From Cellulomonas telluris (GTDB lineage: Bacteria; Actinomycetota; Actinomycetes; Actinomycetales; Cellulomonadaceae): DNA of 64,000 nt. The stretch spans positions 496,001 through 560,000 of the forward strand of contig NZ_QXFN01000004.1 of NCBI RefSeq assembly GCF_004886325.1, in the 5' to 3' direction. A model generated the notes under the pieces. That model was given only the letters and a program-made list of their open reading frames with translations. It made no database searches and was not told the DNA's origin. The translations under genes were made by a program, and so were the position numbers. Shown piece after piece: positions 26,254 to 35,285 of this stretch. How positions within the stretch are numbered: position 1 is the first letter of the stretch; each line of letters opens with the position of its first letter.

Positions 26254-26609
26254 CGGGGGCCCCGGCGCAGCCCGGCGACCGCGCGCCGCACGCCGTAGGA
26301 GAACGCGGCCACCTTCACCAGCGGCCCGCCGAGCGTGGCGGTGACGAGCGAGGTCAGGGCCGACACGTTCTCGCTCACCTGCGCGGCGGCGCTGGTGACC
26401 GTGTCCACCTTGTCCAGCTGCGTCGACGACGACGCCACGAGCTGGGCCGTCTCGTCGAGCACCGGCACGCTGTGGTCGGTGAGCCGGCGGACGGAGGCGC
26501 GCGCCTCGTCCAGCACACGGCCCAGCTTGACGAGCGGCACGGCCAGCGCGCCGACGAGCAGCACGAACGCGATGGCGGCGATGAGCCCGGCGACGTCCCC
26601 AGCGGACAT
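26250..26609 (-). CDS. DUF948 family membrane protein
   Basis: This is a 119-residue protein with an N-terminal membrane helix (GLIAAIAFVLLVGALAVPLVKLGRVLDE) followed by a coiled-coil region (TDHSVPVLDETAQLVASSSTQLDKVDTVTSAAAQVSENV), the DUF948 architecture. A YtxH-like or general stress role has been suggested for relatives but is not established. It starts at ATG 26609 with AGAGGGG upstream. It is coupled to the next gene by GTGA. Confidence 0.85.
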   Translation of the reverse strand: MSAGDVAGLIAAIAFVLLVGALAVPLVKLGRVLDEARASVRRLTDHSVPVLDETAQLVASSSTQLDKVDTVTSAAAQVSENVSALTSLVTATLGGPLVKVAAFSYGVRRAVAGLRRGPR

Positions 26610-26698
26610 GCGGCGATCCCCTCTCGGTGCGGGTGGGACGAGCGGCGGACGGCCGCACGACCCGGGCCACCCTACCCGCGCGGTGGGCGGCGGCCACG

Positions 26699-26743
26699 TG
26701 CACGAACGCCCCGCGGCGCGGCGCGCTGCGGGGCGTTCGTGCA
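26699..26743 (-). terminator. rpsD terminator hairpin
   Basis: Arms 26699-26714 and 26728-26743 are perfect over 16 bases with a 13-base loop. The hairpin starts 39 bases after the rpsD stop and lies upstream of the DUF948 gene. Confidence 0.7.
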
Positions 26744-26782
26744 GGACCGGGACGCGTGCGCCCCGGCCGGTGGTGCGGTGCG

Positions 26783-27409
26783 TCAGCGGGCGTAGTACTC
26801 GACGACCAGCTGGACCTCGCACGTGACCGGGACCTCGGCGCGCTTGGGGCGGCGCACGAGGACGGCGGTCAGCTTCTCGAGCTGCACGTCGAGGTAGCCC
26901 GGGACGGCCGGCAGGACGTCGCGGTGCGCGCCGGCGGCGGCGACCTGGAACGGCACCGTCGTCTGGCTCTTCGGCTTGATCTGGAGGGTCTGGCCCTCCT
27001 TCACGCGGAACGACGGGCGGTCGACGATCTTGCCGTCGACGAGCACGTGGCGGTGCACGACCACCTGGCGCGCCTGGAGGATCGTGCGGGCGAAGCCGGC
27101 ACGCAGGACCAGGGCGTCGAGGCGGGTCTCGAGGTCCTCGACGAGGGCCTCACCGGTCAGGCCCGGGGCCTTGCGGGCGTTCTCGTACGCCTTGGCGAGC
27201 TGCTTCTCGCGCAGCGCGTACTGGGCGCGCAGACGCTGCTTCTCGCGCAGACGGACGGCGTAGTCCGACTCGGTGCGGCGACGGGCGCGGCCGTGCTCAC
27301 CGGGCGGGTAGGGACGCTTCTCGAAGTGCTTGACGGCCTTGGGCGTCAGGGCCAGGCCGAGGGCGCGGCTCAGGCGGACCTGGCGGCGCGAGCGGGTCAC
27401 ACTGCTCAC
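26783..27409 (-). CDS. rpsD: 30S ribosomal protein S4
   Basis: This is a 208-residue primary 16S rRNA-binding protein. The N-terminus SRRQVRLSRALGLALTPKAVKHFEKRPYPPGEHGR and the S4 domain RLDALVLRAGFARTILQARQVVVHRHVLVDGKIVDRPSFRV are typical. There are no zinc-type cysteines in the N-terminal region, so this is the zinc-free form that actinobacteria often carry. It is a lone rpsD, away from the rpsM-rpsK-rpoA cluster; a second S4 gene elsewhere is possible. Its 5' leader holds two hairpins. Confidence 0.95.
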   Translation of the reverse strand: MSSVTRSRRQVRLSRALGLALTPKAVKHFEKRPYPPGEHGRARRRTESDYAVRLREKQRLRAQYALREKQLAKAYENARKAPGLTGEALVEDLETRLDALVLRAGFARTILQARQVVVHRHVLVDGKIVDRPSFRVKEGQTLQIKPKSQTTVPFQVAAAGAHRDVLPAVPGYLDVQLEKLTAVLVRRPKRAEVPVTCEVQLVVEYYAR

Positions 27410-27452
27410 AGCGGTACTTCCTGTCGTGTCGTTGGACGATCACACCCGCGGA

Positions 27453-27469
27453 CCGGAGCTCGGCTCCGG
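27453..27469 (-). ncRNA. Short hairpin in rpsD leader
   Basis: CCGGAGC at 27453-27459 and GCTCCGG at 27463-27469 are perfectly complementary around TCG. It lies 44 bases before the rpsD start. It may be part of an autoregulatory leader, but this is untested. Confidence 0.35.
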
Positions 27470-27571
27470 ACGGAAGGGATCCCGGCGGGCGTGGGGCCGA
27501 CCACGGTGCGGCGCGCGTCCCGCCCGTCGGAGACGGTGCGGCCGGCGTGCGTCGCGGGCTAGGGCCCCAGG

Positions 27572-27598
27572 CGGTCGTCCACCAGCGGTGGACGACCG
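27572..27598 (-). ncRNA. 12-base-pair hairpin upstream of rpsD
   Basis: Arms 27572-27583 and 27587-27598 are perfect, with an AGC loop. It could terminate rarA, whose stop is 66 bases away. It could also be the 5' end of the rpsD transcript, since a TAGAGT hexamer lies immediately upstream at 27603-27608. Confidence 0.45.
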
Positions 27599-27602
27599 AG
27601 CC

Positions 27603-27608
27603 ACTCTA
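27603..27608 (-). promoter_or_regulatory. Candidate -10 box for rpsD
   Basis: The minus strand reads TAGAGT. It would put transcription start near 27597, giving a leader of about 190 bases that opens with a stable hairpin. A TTTGGG hexamer about 19 bases upstream is a poor -35. Confidence 0.35.
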
Positions 27609-27664
27609 CCGGCCCACCCCGGCCGGGCCCAAACGCCGACCCGCGCGCGGCCGTGCGGCCTGCG

Positions 27665-29041
27665 TCACGCCCGCCCGAGGATGTCGCGGATCCGTGCGAG
27701 GCGCTCCTGCACCGAGCGCTCGAAACCGCGGTCGCTCGGCTCGTAGTAGCGCGTGCCCGCCAGCTCGTCCGGCAGGTACTGCTGGGGCGCCACCGCGTGC
27801 GGCTCGTCGTGCGCGTACCGGTACCCCGCCCCGTGGCCCAGCGCCTTCGCCCCGGCGTAGTGCGCGTCGCGCAGGTGCGGCGGCACCGACCCGAGGCGTC
27901 CCGCCCGCACGTCCTCCAGGGCCCGGTTGATGCCCACGTACGCCGCGTTGGACTTCGGTGCCGTCGCCACGTGGACGACCGCCTCCGCGAGGATGATCCG
28001 CGCCTCCGGCATGCCGATGAGCGCCACCGCCTGCGCGGCCGCCACCGCCGTCTGCAGCGCGCTCGGGTCGGCCATCCCCACCTCCTCGGCCGCGGCGATG
28101 ACGATGCGGCGTGCGATGAAGCGGGGGTCCTCCCCCGCCGCCACCATGCGCGCGAGGTAGTGCAGGGCGGCGTCGACGTCGGAGCCGCGCATCGACTTGA
28201 TGAAGGCGCTGATGACGTCGTAATGCTGGTCGCCGTCGCGGTCGTAGCGCACGGCGGCGACGTCGATCGCCCGCTCGACCGTGGCGAGGTCGACCGCGAC
28301 CGGCTCCTCGGCGCTGGCCCCCGGCGCGTCGGCCAGCGCGGCACCCGCCGCCGCCTCGAGGATCGTCAGCGCCTTGCGGGCGTCCCCGCCCGCCAGGCGC
28401 AGCAGGTGCTCGAGCGCGTCCTCCGCGAGGGCCACGGTGCCCGCCAGCCCGCGCTCGTCCTCGACGGCGCGCAGCACGAGAGCCCGGACGTCGTCGGTGG
28501 TCAGCGGCTGGAGCGTGAGCAGCAGGGACCGCGACAGCAGGGGCGAGTTCACGGAGAACGACGGGTTCTCCGTCGTCGCCGCGACGAGCGTGACCCAGCG
28601 GTTCTCGACGCTCGGCAGGAGGGCGTCCTGCTGCGCCTTCGTGAAGCGGTGCACCTCGTCGACGAACAGGACCGTCTCCGACCCGTCGGTGGCGAGGCGA
28701 CGGCGCGCGTCGTCCACGACGGCACGCACGTCCTTGACGCCCGCCGTGACGGCCGACAGCTCCACGAACCGGCGTCCCGACGTCGCCGCGACGAGGTACG
28801 CGAGGGTCGTCTTCCCGGTGCCGGGAGGGCCCCACAGGACGACGGACGAGGGTGCGGCGCGACGCGCGGCGTCGTCCGCCGGCTCGACCAGGCGGCGCAG
28901 CGGCGACCCCGGGACGAGCAGGTGCGCCTGCCCCGCCACCTCGGCGAGCGAGCGCGGGCGCATGCGCACCGCGAGCGGCGCCCCCGCGGCGGGCGCGGGC
29001 ACGCCCTGCGCGGTCGAGGTCACCGCGTCGAACAGGTCCAT
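27665..29041 (-). CDS. rarA: Replication-associated recombination ATPase RarA (MgsA)
   Basis: This is a 458-residue AAA+ protein. It begins MDLFDAV, then has [17 protein letters not shown], Walker [17 protein letters not shown], Walker [11 protein letters not shown], sensor [15 protein letters not shown] and the C-terminal tetramerisation domain ([20 protein letters not shown]). It acts at stalled replication forks. A TAGGCT hexamer lies 6 bases before the ATG, so its transcript is probably leaderless. It is divergent from the MMPL gene. Confidence 0.96.
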   Translation of the reverse strand: MDLFDAVTSTAQGVPAPAAGAPLAVRMRPRSLAEVAGQAHLLVPGSPLRRLVEPADDAARRAAPSSVVLWGPPGTGKTTLAYLVAATSGRRFVELSAVTAGVKDVRAVVDDARRRLATDGSETVLFVDEVHRFTKAQQDALLPSVENRWVTLVAATTENPSFSVNSPLLSRSLLLTLQPLTTDDVRALVLRAVEDERGLAGTVALAEDALEHLLRLAGGDARKALTILEAAAGAALADAPGASAEEPVAVDLATVERAIDVAAVRYDRDGDQHYDVISAFIKSMRGSDVDAALHYLARMVAAGEDPRFIARRIVIAAAEEVGMADPSALQTAVAAAQAVALIGMPEARIILAEAVVHVATAPKSNAAYVGINRALEDVRAGRLGSVPPHLRDAHYAGAKALGHGAGYRYAHDEPHAVAPQQYLPDELAGTRYYEPSDRGFERSVQERLARIRDILGRA

Positions 29042-29047
29042 GCGACG

Positions 29048-29053
29048 AGCCTA
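29048..29053 (-). promoter_or_regulatory. -10 box for leaderless rarA transcript
   Basis: The minus strand reads TAGGCT, ending 6 bases before the rarA ATG at 29041. Transcription would begin at or very near the A of the start codon. No ribosome-binding site is visible. Confidence 0.45.
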
Positions 29054-29135
29054 CGGTCGCCCGCCGACGCTCCGGCCGCCCGGCTCGTGCGGGCCTCGCC
29101 CCGCGACGTGCGGGGCCCGTCGGCGACCTGCCACG

Positions 29136-31379
29136 ATGGCCCGCGTGTTCCCTCGCCTGGGCCGGCTCGTCGCCCACCACCCCCGCCTGACCGTCGTCGT
29201 GTGGCTGGTCCTCACCGTCGCGGGCTACGGCCTGGCCGTGCTCGGGGTGGGCGGCCAGACGCTGTTCGACCGCGTCTCGACCGGGGCGCCCGGCGTCGCG
29301 GGTGCCGAGAGCACGCAGGGGCAGGAGCTGCTGGCCGACGCCCGGACGTCCGGCCAGGCCGTCACGCTCGTGCTCGACGGCGTGGACCCGGCGACCCCCG
29401 ACCTCGGCTCCGCGCTCGACGCCGCGCGGGCCGAGCTCGCGGACGTCGAGGGCGTCGCCGCCGTGATCGACCCGCTGGCGCTGCCGGAGGGACCGGCCAA
29501 CCCCGCGGCCGCGCCCCTGCTCGCCGAGGACGGCGACGGCTTCCTCGTCGTCGTCGAGCTCGAGCCGGACCTGCCCGCCGCGACCGAGGACGAGGCGCTC
29601 GCGACCGTCGAGCAGCGCCTGCGCGAGGTCCCGGGCGAGCTGCGGGAGGTCGCGCCGGACGTCACGGGCGTGGTGGGCGCGGAGCACCTGGTGGTCGAGG
29701 AGATCACGGACCAGGTCGAGGAGGACCTGCGCACGGGTGAGCTCGTCGCGCTGCCGATCGCGCTGGTCGTCATGGTGCTGGTGTTCGGCGGGTTCCTCGC
29801 GGCCGCCATGCCGATGGCCGGCGCGCTGGCGTCGATCGCCGGCGGCCTCGGCAGCCTGCTCGCGCTGACGTACGTGCTCGACGTCGAGGCCTCGGTCGTC
29901 AACGTCGTGACCGTGCTCGGCCTGGGCCTGTCCATCGACTACGGGCTGCTCGTCGTCTCGCGCTTCCGCGAGGAGCTGCACCGCCGCGTCCACGACGACG
30001 GCGGCGCGGCGAGCCGCCGGCGGCGCGGCGACGGCGCGGTCGTGGCGGCCGTCGAGGCCACCATGGCGACCGCGGGCCGCACGGTGGCGTTCTCGGCCGT
30101 CACCGTCGCGATCGCGATCGCGGGGCTGCTCGCGTTCCGGCCCGAGATCCTCCGCGCGATCGCCGCGGCCGGGCTCCTCGTGGTGCTGGTGGCGGCGGCC
30201 ACGGCGCTCACCCTCGTGCCCGCGCTGCTGACGCTCGCCGGCCGCCGCCTCGCCGGCGCCGGGGTTCTCGCGCGCGTGCCCGGTGTGCGCCGCCTGCTCG
30301 CCCGCGCGTCCGACGTGCGGCACGAGGAGGGCACGTTCTCGTCCCTCGCGGCACGCGTGCAGCGCCACCCGTGGTGGGTGATGCTCGGCGCCTGCGCCGT
30401 GCTCGTGGTGCTCGCCCTGCCCGTCCTGCGGATGGACCTGCGCATCAGCGGGATCGAGCTCCTGCCGTCCGGCACGACGCAGCGCGCGTACGTGGCCGCG
30501 CTCGAGGAGGACTACGCGGGGGCGTCGTCGCCCGCGGTGACCGTGGTGGCCGCCGCACCGCTCGAGGAGGCCACGGCCTGGGCCGAGGAGGTGGCGTCGC
30601 TCGAGGGCGTGGCCTCGGTGGACCCGCCGGCGACGACGGGCTCCTACGTCGTGATCGGGGTGCGTCCGGACTCGGACGACCCGGGTGGGGACGTCGCCGT
30701 GGACGTCGTGCGCGAGGTGCGTGCCCTCGACGCGCCGTTCGAGCGCTGGGTGGTCGGCCAGGCCGCGAGCCAGATCGACTTCACGGACGCCCTCGCCGAG
30801 CGCGCGCCGCTGGCGCTCGGGGTCGTCGCGGTCGCGACCCTCCTGCTGCTCTTCCTCATGACCGGCTCCGTCGTCATCCCGGTGAAGGCGCTCCTGACGA
30901 ACACGCTGTCGATCCTCGCCTCGCTCGGGGTGCTCGTGTGGGCGTTCCAGGACGGGCACCTCGAGGGGCTGCTCGGGTTCGAGTCCACGGGTGGCATCGA
31001 GACGTACGTGCTCGCGCTCGTGGTGGCGTTCGCGTTCGGCCTCGCCATGGACTACGAGGTGTTCCTCCTCGCCCGCGTGAAGGAGCTGCACGACGCCGGG
31101 CACCCCACGGACGAGGCGGTCCGGCTGGGCCTGCAGCGCTCGGGGCGGATCATCACGTCCGCCGCGACGATCATCGTCGTCGTGTTCGCCGGGTTCGTCG
31201 CCGGCGACCTGGTCGTCATCAAGCAGGTCGGCTTCGCCCTCGCGGTGGCTGTCGTCATCGACGCCACCATCGTGCGGCTGCTGCTGGTGCCCGCCACCAT
31301 GACGATCCTCGACCGGGCCAACTGGTGGGCGCCCCGGCCGCTGCGGCGGCTGTACGAGCGGTTCGCGATCCTGCACTGA
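29136..31379 (+). CDS. MMPL family RND-type exporter
   Basis: This is a 747-residue protein with two repeats of a membrane helix, an extracellular domain and five membrane helices. The GLSIDYGLLVVSRFREEL and FGLAMDYEVFLLARVKEL segments carry the paired Asp-Tyr residues that act as proton relay in MmpL proteins. This class exports lipids or small hydrophobic compounds, or takes part in cell-envelope assembly. The long charged loop (about 275-300) joins helices. No accessory gene accompanies it, so its substrate cannot be inferred. ATG 29136 gives MARVFPRLGRLV; a GTG three codons later is possible. Confidence 0.93.
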   Translation: MARVFPRLGRLVAHHPRLTVVVWLVLTVAGYGLAVLGVGGQTLFDRVSTGAPGVAGAESTQGQELLADARTSGQAVTLVLDGVDPATPDLGSALDAARAELADVEGVAAVIDPLALPEGPANPAAAPLLAEDGDGFLVVVELEPDLPAATEDEALATVEQRLREVPGELREVAPDVTGVVGAEHLVVEEITDQVEEDLRTGELVALPIALVVMVLVFGGFLAAAMPMAGALASIAGGLGSLLALTYVLDVEASVVNVVTVLGLGLSIDYGLLVVSRFREELHRRVHDDGGAASRRRRGDGAVVAAVEATMATAGRTVAFSAVTVAIAIAGLLAFRPEILRAIAAAGLLVVLVAAATALTLVPALLTLAGRRLAGAGVLARVPGVRRLLARASDVRHEEGTFSSLAARVQRHPWWVMLGACAVLVVLALPVLRMDLRISGIELLPSGTTQRAYVAALEEDYAGASSPAVTVVAAAPLEEATAWAEEVASLEGVASVDPPATTGSYVVIGVRPDSDDPGGDVAVDVVREVRALDAPFERWVVGQAASQIDFTDALAERAPLALGVVAVATLLLLFLMTGSVVIPVKALLTNTLSILASLGVLVWAFQDGHLEGLLGFESTGGIETYVLALVVAFAFGLAMDYEVFLLARVKELHDAGHPTDEAVRLGLQRSGRIITSAATIIVVVFAGFVAGDLVVIKQVGFALAVAVVIDATIVRLLLVPATMTILDRANWWAPRPLRRLYERFAILH

Positions 31380-31416
31380 CGGGTGCTGCCTGCCGGGGTG
31401 CGCACGCCTCGCCGGG

Positions 31417-32211
31417 TCAGCGCCGCCAGGAGCCGTCGTAGCCGGGTGCCGCGTACGACGCGTTCTCCTCGTCCACGCTCATGCCGAGGCGCAGGTAGAG
31501 CCGCCGCGCGACGGCGTTGTCGGCGTACAGGCCGAGCGAGACCCACGCGAGGCCGGCGGCCCGGCCGGCGCGCAGCGCGACGGCGGTCAGCGCGGCGCCC
31601 AGCCCCTGCCCGCGGGCGTCCGGCACGACGCCCAGGCCGTGCAGGTGCCACGACCGGCGGCCGTCCAGGGCGCCCAGGCGGTCGGCGGCACCGATGACAC
31701 CCACGAGCCGGCCGTCGGCGTGCACGCCCCACCAGCCGGCGTCGTCCGGGCCGCCGGGGCGTGCGTGCGACCCCGGGTTCGCCCGGGCGAGGCACGCGAC
31801 GACCTCGTCGGCCGCGGACGCGTCCAGGCGTTCGACGCGGTCCTCCCCCGGCACGGGCGGCGGCGGTACGTCCGTCGACATCCGGTCCCAGGTGGAGTAC
31901 GGGGCGACGCCCAGCGCGCCGAGCGTGACGGCGTCGAGCACCGTGGCGCGGGGCAGCGTCATCCAGGCGAGGTCGGGCCCGCCGGCCGCCGCCCGCTCCC
32001 CGGCGAGGTCCCGGACGAGCGCGGCCACCGCGTCGGCGTCCCCGACCCCGAGCACGACGTCGCCGATGTCGGCCGAGCGCACGAGCACGACGGCGCGGTC
32101 GTCACCGAGGACGCGCGCGTCGCGCCACCGGTCGCGGTCGGCCAGGAGCCACCGCCGGGCGCGGAACGCCTGCGGGAGGCGCTCCGCGAGCCCGTCGACC
32201 GTCGTCGTCAC
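31417..32211 (-). CDS. GNAT family N-acetyltransferase
   Basis: This is a 264-residue protein. The C-terminal half has the acetyl-CoA signature [27 protein letters not shown] followed by [16 protein letters not shown]. The N-terminal half resembles a degenerate GNAT domain, so it may be a double-GNAT protein. The substrate is unknown. GTG at 32211 overlaps the aspS stop by four bases, so it is co-transcribed with aspS. It converges on the MMPL gene, 37 bases away. Confidence 0.88.
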   Translation of the reverse strand: MTTTVDGLAERLPQAFRARRWLLADRDRWRDARVLGDDRAVVLVRSADIGDVVLGVGDADAVAALVRDLAGERAAAGGPDLAWMTLPRATVLDAVTLGALGVAPYSTWDRMSTDVPPPPVPGEDRVERLDASAADEVVACLARANPGSHARPGGPDDAGWWGVHADGRLVGVIGAADRLGALDGRRSWHLHGLGVVPDARGQGLGAALTAVALRAGRAAGLAWVSLGLYADNAVARRLYLRLGMSVDEENASYAAPGYDGSWRR

Positions 32212-34001
32212 TCCGCCGGCGCGGCCTGCCCCGCCGCGCCCGTCGCCGGCTTCGGCTTGGCGTCCACGCCGGTCTCGCGGCGCTGCTCCGGCGAGATGGG
32301 GGCAGGGGCACCCGTCAGCGGGTCGTAGCCGCCGCCGGACTTCGGGAACGCGATGACCTCGCGGATCGACTCTGAGCGCGTCAGCAGCGCCGTGATGCGG
32401 TCCCAGCCGAACGCGATGCCGCCGTGCGGGGGTGCGCCGAACTGGAAGGCGTCGAGCAGGAAGCCGAACTTCTCCTGCGCCTCCTCCGGGCCGATGCCCA
32501 TGACCGCGAACACCCGCTCCTGCACGTCCCGGCGGTGGATACGGATGGACCCGCCGCCGATCTCGTTGCCGTTGCAGACGATGTCGTACGCGTACGCGAG
32601 CGCGGCGCCCGGGTCCTCCTCGAAGCGGTCGACCCACTCCGGGGTCGGCGACGTGAACGCGTGGTGCACGGCCGTCCAGGCGCCGCCGCCGACGGCGACG
32701 TCGTCGTCCTCGCCGGTCGGCTTGAAGAGGGGCGCGTCCACGACCCACACGAAGGACCAGGCGTCCTCGTCGATGAGCCCGCCGCGGCGGCCGATCTCCA
32801 GGCGCGCCGCGCCGAGCAGCGCCCGCGCCTCGGACGCCGACCCGGCGGCGAAGAAGACGGCGTCGCCCGGCTGCGCGCCGACGGCGGCGGCCAGGCCGGC
32901 ACGCTCGCTCTCCGAGATGTTCTTGGCGACGGGCCCGCCGAGCTCGCCGTCCTCGCCGACCGTCACGTACGCGAGGCCCTTCGCACCGCGCTGCTTCGCC
33001 CACTCCTGCCAGGCGTCGAAGCCCCGGCGCGGCGTCGACGCCCCGCCCGGCTGCACGACGGCACCGACGTAGGGCGCCTGGAAGACGCGGAACGGGGTGT
33101 CGGCGAAGTACGACGTGAGGTCCGTCAGCTCGAGCCCGAAGCGCAGGTCCGGCTTGTCGGTGCCGTACCGCTCCATCGCGTCGGCGTAGGTCATGCGCGG
33201 GATCGGCGTCGGGACCGTGTAGCCGATGAGGTCCCACAGGGCGACGAGGATCTTCTCGCCGAGGGCGATCACGTCGTCCTGGTCGACGAAGCTCGCCTCG
33301 ACGTCGAGCTGGGTGAACTCGGGCTGCCGGTCGGCGCGGAAGTCCTCGTCCCGGTAGCAGCGGGCGATCTGGTAGTACTTCTCGAGCCCGCCGACCATGA
33401 GCAGCTGCTTGAACAGCTGCGGCGACTGCGGGAGGGCGTACCAGCTGCCCGGGGCCAGGCGCGCCGGCACGACGAAGTCGCGCGCGCCCTCCGGCGTGGA
33501 GCGGGTGAGGGTCGGCGTCTCCACCTCGACGAAGCCGTCGGCGTCGAGCACGCGGCGGGCGGCCGCGTTCGCCTTCGCGCGCAGGCGGATCGCGTGTGCG
33601 GGCGCCGGGCGGCGCAGGTCGAGGTAGCGGTGACGCAGGCGCGCCTCCTCCCCGACGGGCTCGTCGAGGGACGTCGACACCGGGAACGGCAGCGGCGCGG
33701 ACTCGTTGAGCACGACGACCTCGTGGGCGACCACCTCGACCTCGCCGGTGGCGAGGTTGGTGTTCTCGTTGCCCTCCGGACGGCGGCCGACCTCCCCGGT
33801 CACCTGCAGCACGTACTCCGACCGCAGCCCGTGCGCGACCGCCTCGTCGCGGATGACGACCTGGGCGATCCCGGAGGAGTCCCGCAGGTCCACGAACGCC
33901 ACCCCACCGTGATCGCGGCGGCGGTCCACCCACCCGGTCAGGGTGACGGTGGTGCCGATGTGCTCGGCTCGCAGGGAGCCGGCGGTGTGGGTGCGGAGCA
34001 C
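32208..34001 (-). CDS. aspS: Aspartyl-tRNA synthetase, probably non-discriminating
   Basis: This is a 597-residue bacterial-type AspRS with an OB anticodon domain, class II core and GAD insertion. Motif 2 is [19 protein letters not shown] and motif 3 GIAFGWDRI. The anticodon domain reads [14 protein letters not shown]. The His after RRRD is the residue linked to relaxed tRNA(Asn) recognition, so this enzyme probably also makes Asp-tRNA(Asn) for GatCAB. GTG at 34001 has GAAGGA upstream. The tail is Pro/Ala-rich. Confidence 0.96.
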   Translation of the reverse strand: MLRTHTAGSLRAEHIGTTVTLTGWVDRRRDHGGVAFVDLRDSSGIAQVVIRDEAVAHGLRSEYVLQVTGEVGRRPEGNENTNLATGEVEVVAHEVVVLNESAPLPFPVSTSLDEPVGEEARLRHRYLDLRRPAPAHAIRLRAKANAAARRVLDADGFVEVETPTLTRSTPEGARDFVVPARLAPGSWYALPQSPQLFKQLLMVGGLEKYYQIARCYRDEDFRADRQPEFTQLDVEASFVDQDDVIALGEKILVALWDLIGYTVPTPIPRMTYADAMERYGTDKPDLRFGLELTDLTSYFADTPFRVFQAPYVGAVVQPGGASTPRRGFDAWQEWAKQRGAKGLAYVTVGEDGELGGPVAKNISESERAGLAAAVGAQPGDAVFFAAGSASEARALLGAARLEIGRRGGLIDEDAWSFVWVVDAPLFKPTGEDDDVAVGGGAWTAVHHAFTSPTPEWVDRFEEDPGAALAYAYDIVCNGNEIGGGSIRIHRRDVQERVFAVMGIGPEEAQEKFGFLLDAFQFGAPPHGGIAFGWDRITALLTRSESIREVIAFPKSGGGYDPLTGAPAPISPEQRRETGVDAKPKPATGAAGQAAPAE

Positions 34002-34056
34002 AGCGTGGTCCTTCGGGTCGGGGTGGGTGGGGACGCGTCCGTCGGACGCCCGCACG

Positions 34057-34062
34057 ATCCTA
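34057..34062 (-). promoter_or_regulatory. Candidate -10 box for aspS
   Basis: The minus strand reads TAGGAT. It predicts a leader of about 50 bases before the aspS GTG. No -35 hexamer is clear. Confidence 0.38.
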
Positions 34063-34118
34063 GTGGGCCGGTCCTGCGGGGGCGGCGCCGACCCGCACCG
34101 CCGTGCCGCGGCTGGCCG

Positions 34119-35246
34119 TCAGAACAGGGTGGGCGCGACCGTCGCGGCTGCGCGCGTCGTGCCGCCCCCACCGGGCCGTGCACCGGCCTCCGCCGGCGCT
34201 CCCCCACCCGACGGCGTGCCGTCCTCGGCCCCGCCCGACGCCGCGGGCCGTGACGTCGCCGCGGCGCGCCAGGCGCGCTGCTCGCGCGGGTCGGCGAAGC
34301 CGTGCCGGGCGAGCAGCGGCGCGACGCGTGCGTCGAGCCAGCGCCGGTACTCGTCCGGCGTGTACGCGCCTCGTCCGTACAGGCGCCGGTACCGCGCCAG
34401 CAGACCCGGCCGGTGCGTGCGCAGCCAGTCCTCCATGAGCGGCTTCACGGCGCCGCGCAGGTGCAGGGCCATGACGCTCACGCCGGTGGCGCCGGCGTCC
34501 GCCAGGGCGGCCAGCAGGGCGTCGAGGTGCTCCTCGGAGTCGGTGAGCCACGGCAGCACGGGCGCCACCAGCACCCCGCACGTCAGTCCCGCGTCGCGCA
34601 CGGCCCTGATCAGCTCGAGGCGTGCACGCGGGGTCGGCGTCCCGGGCTCGAGCACGCGCTGCAGCTCGTCGTCGACCGTGGCGAGCGAGATGCTCACGGC
34701 CACCGACCCGCCCGACGCCGCCACGTCCGCCAGCAGCGGCAGGTCGCGGCGCAGCAGCGTGCCCTTCGTGAGCACCGACAACGGCGTGCCGGTGGACGCG
34801 AGCGCGTCGAGGATGCCGGGCATGAGCCGGTACCGCCCCTCGGCGCGCTGGTAGGGGTCGGTGTTCGTGCCGAGCGCGACGTGCTCGCGCTGCCAGGACC
34901 GCCGGCCGAGCTCGGCCCGGAGCACCTCGACGACGTTCGTCTTCACCACGATCTGCGACTCGAAGTCCCGCCCGGCCCCCAGGTCCAGGTACTCGTGGGT
35001 GGGACGGGCGAAGCAGTACGCGCACGCGTGCAGGCAGCCGCGCATGGGGTTGACGGTCCAGCGGAACGGCACGCTGGACGCGTCCGGCACGCGGTTCAGC
35101 GCGCTGCGGCACAGCACCTCGTGGAACGTGACGCCGGCGAACTCCGGGGTCCGCACGCTGCGCACGAGCCCGGGCAGCGTGCGCAGGTCCATGCCGGGCA
35201 GGACCCCGTCGGAGGCTGCCTCGACCTTCTGCCCGTCCCATCGCAC
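34119..35246 (-). CDS. Rv2578c-family radical SAM protein
   Basis: This is a 375-residue protein. The cluster motif is RGCLHACAYCFAR (CxxxCxxC), with FHEVLCRSALN before it and VVVKTNVVEVL and LGTNTDPYQRAEGRYRLMPGIL after. This matches the Rv2578c family of radical SAM proteins, related to the SplB-like group. The C-terminal about 60 residues are low complexity but end in VAPTLF. A perfect LexA-type box lies 8 bases upstream of GTG 35246. A DNA-damage role is inferred; the reaction is unknown. A TAGCGT hexamer one base upstream of GTG makes the exact start uncertain. Confidence 0.9.
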   Translation of the reverse strand: MRWDGQKVEAASDGVLPGMDLRTLPGLVRSVRTPEFAGVTFHEVLCRSALNRVPDASSVPFRWTVNPMRGCLHACAYCFARPTHEYLDLGAGRDFESQIVVKTNVVEVLRAELGRRSWQREHVALGTNTDPYQRAEGRYRLMPGILDALASTGTPLSVLTKGTLLRRDLPLLADVAASGGSVAVSISLATVDDELQRVLEPGTPTPRARLELIRAVRDAGLTCGVLVAPVLPWLTDSEEHLDALLAALADAGATGVSVMALHLRGAVKPLMEDWLRTHRPGLLARYRRLYGRGAYTPDEYRRWLDARVAPLLARHGFADPREQRAWRAAATSRPAASGGAEDGTPSGGGAPAEAGARPGGGGTTRAAATVAPTLF

Positions 35247-35254
35247 GACGCTAG

Positions 35255-35270
35255 TCGAACACGTGTTCGA
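35255..35270. promoter_or_regulatory. LexA (SOS) box before the radical SAM gene
   Basis: TCGAACACGTGTTCGA is a perfect 16-base palindrome and matches the actinobacterial SOS consensus TCGAAC-N4-GTTCGA at all 12 fixed positions. Only the minus-strand radical SAM gene starts beside it, so that gene is the target. The box would overlap the promoter core. Confidence 0.8.
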
Positions 35271-35285
35271 ACGGGTGTCAACGCC

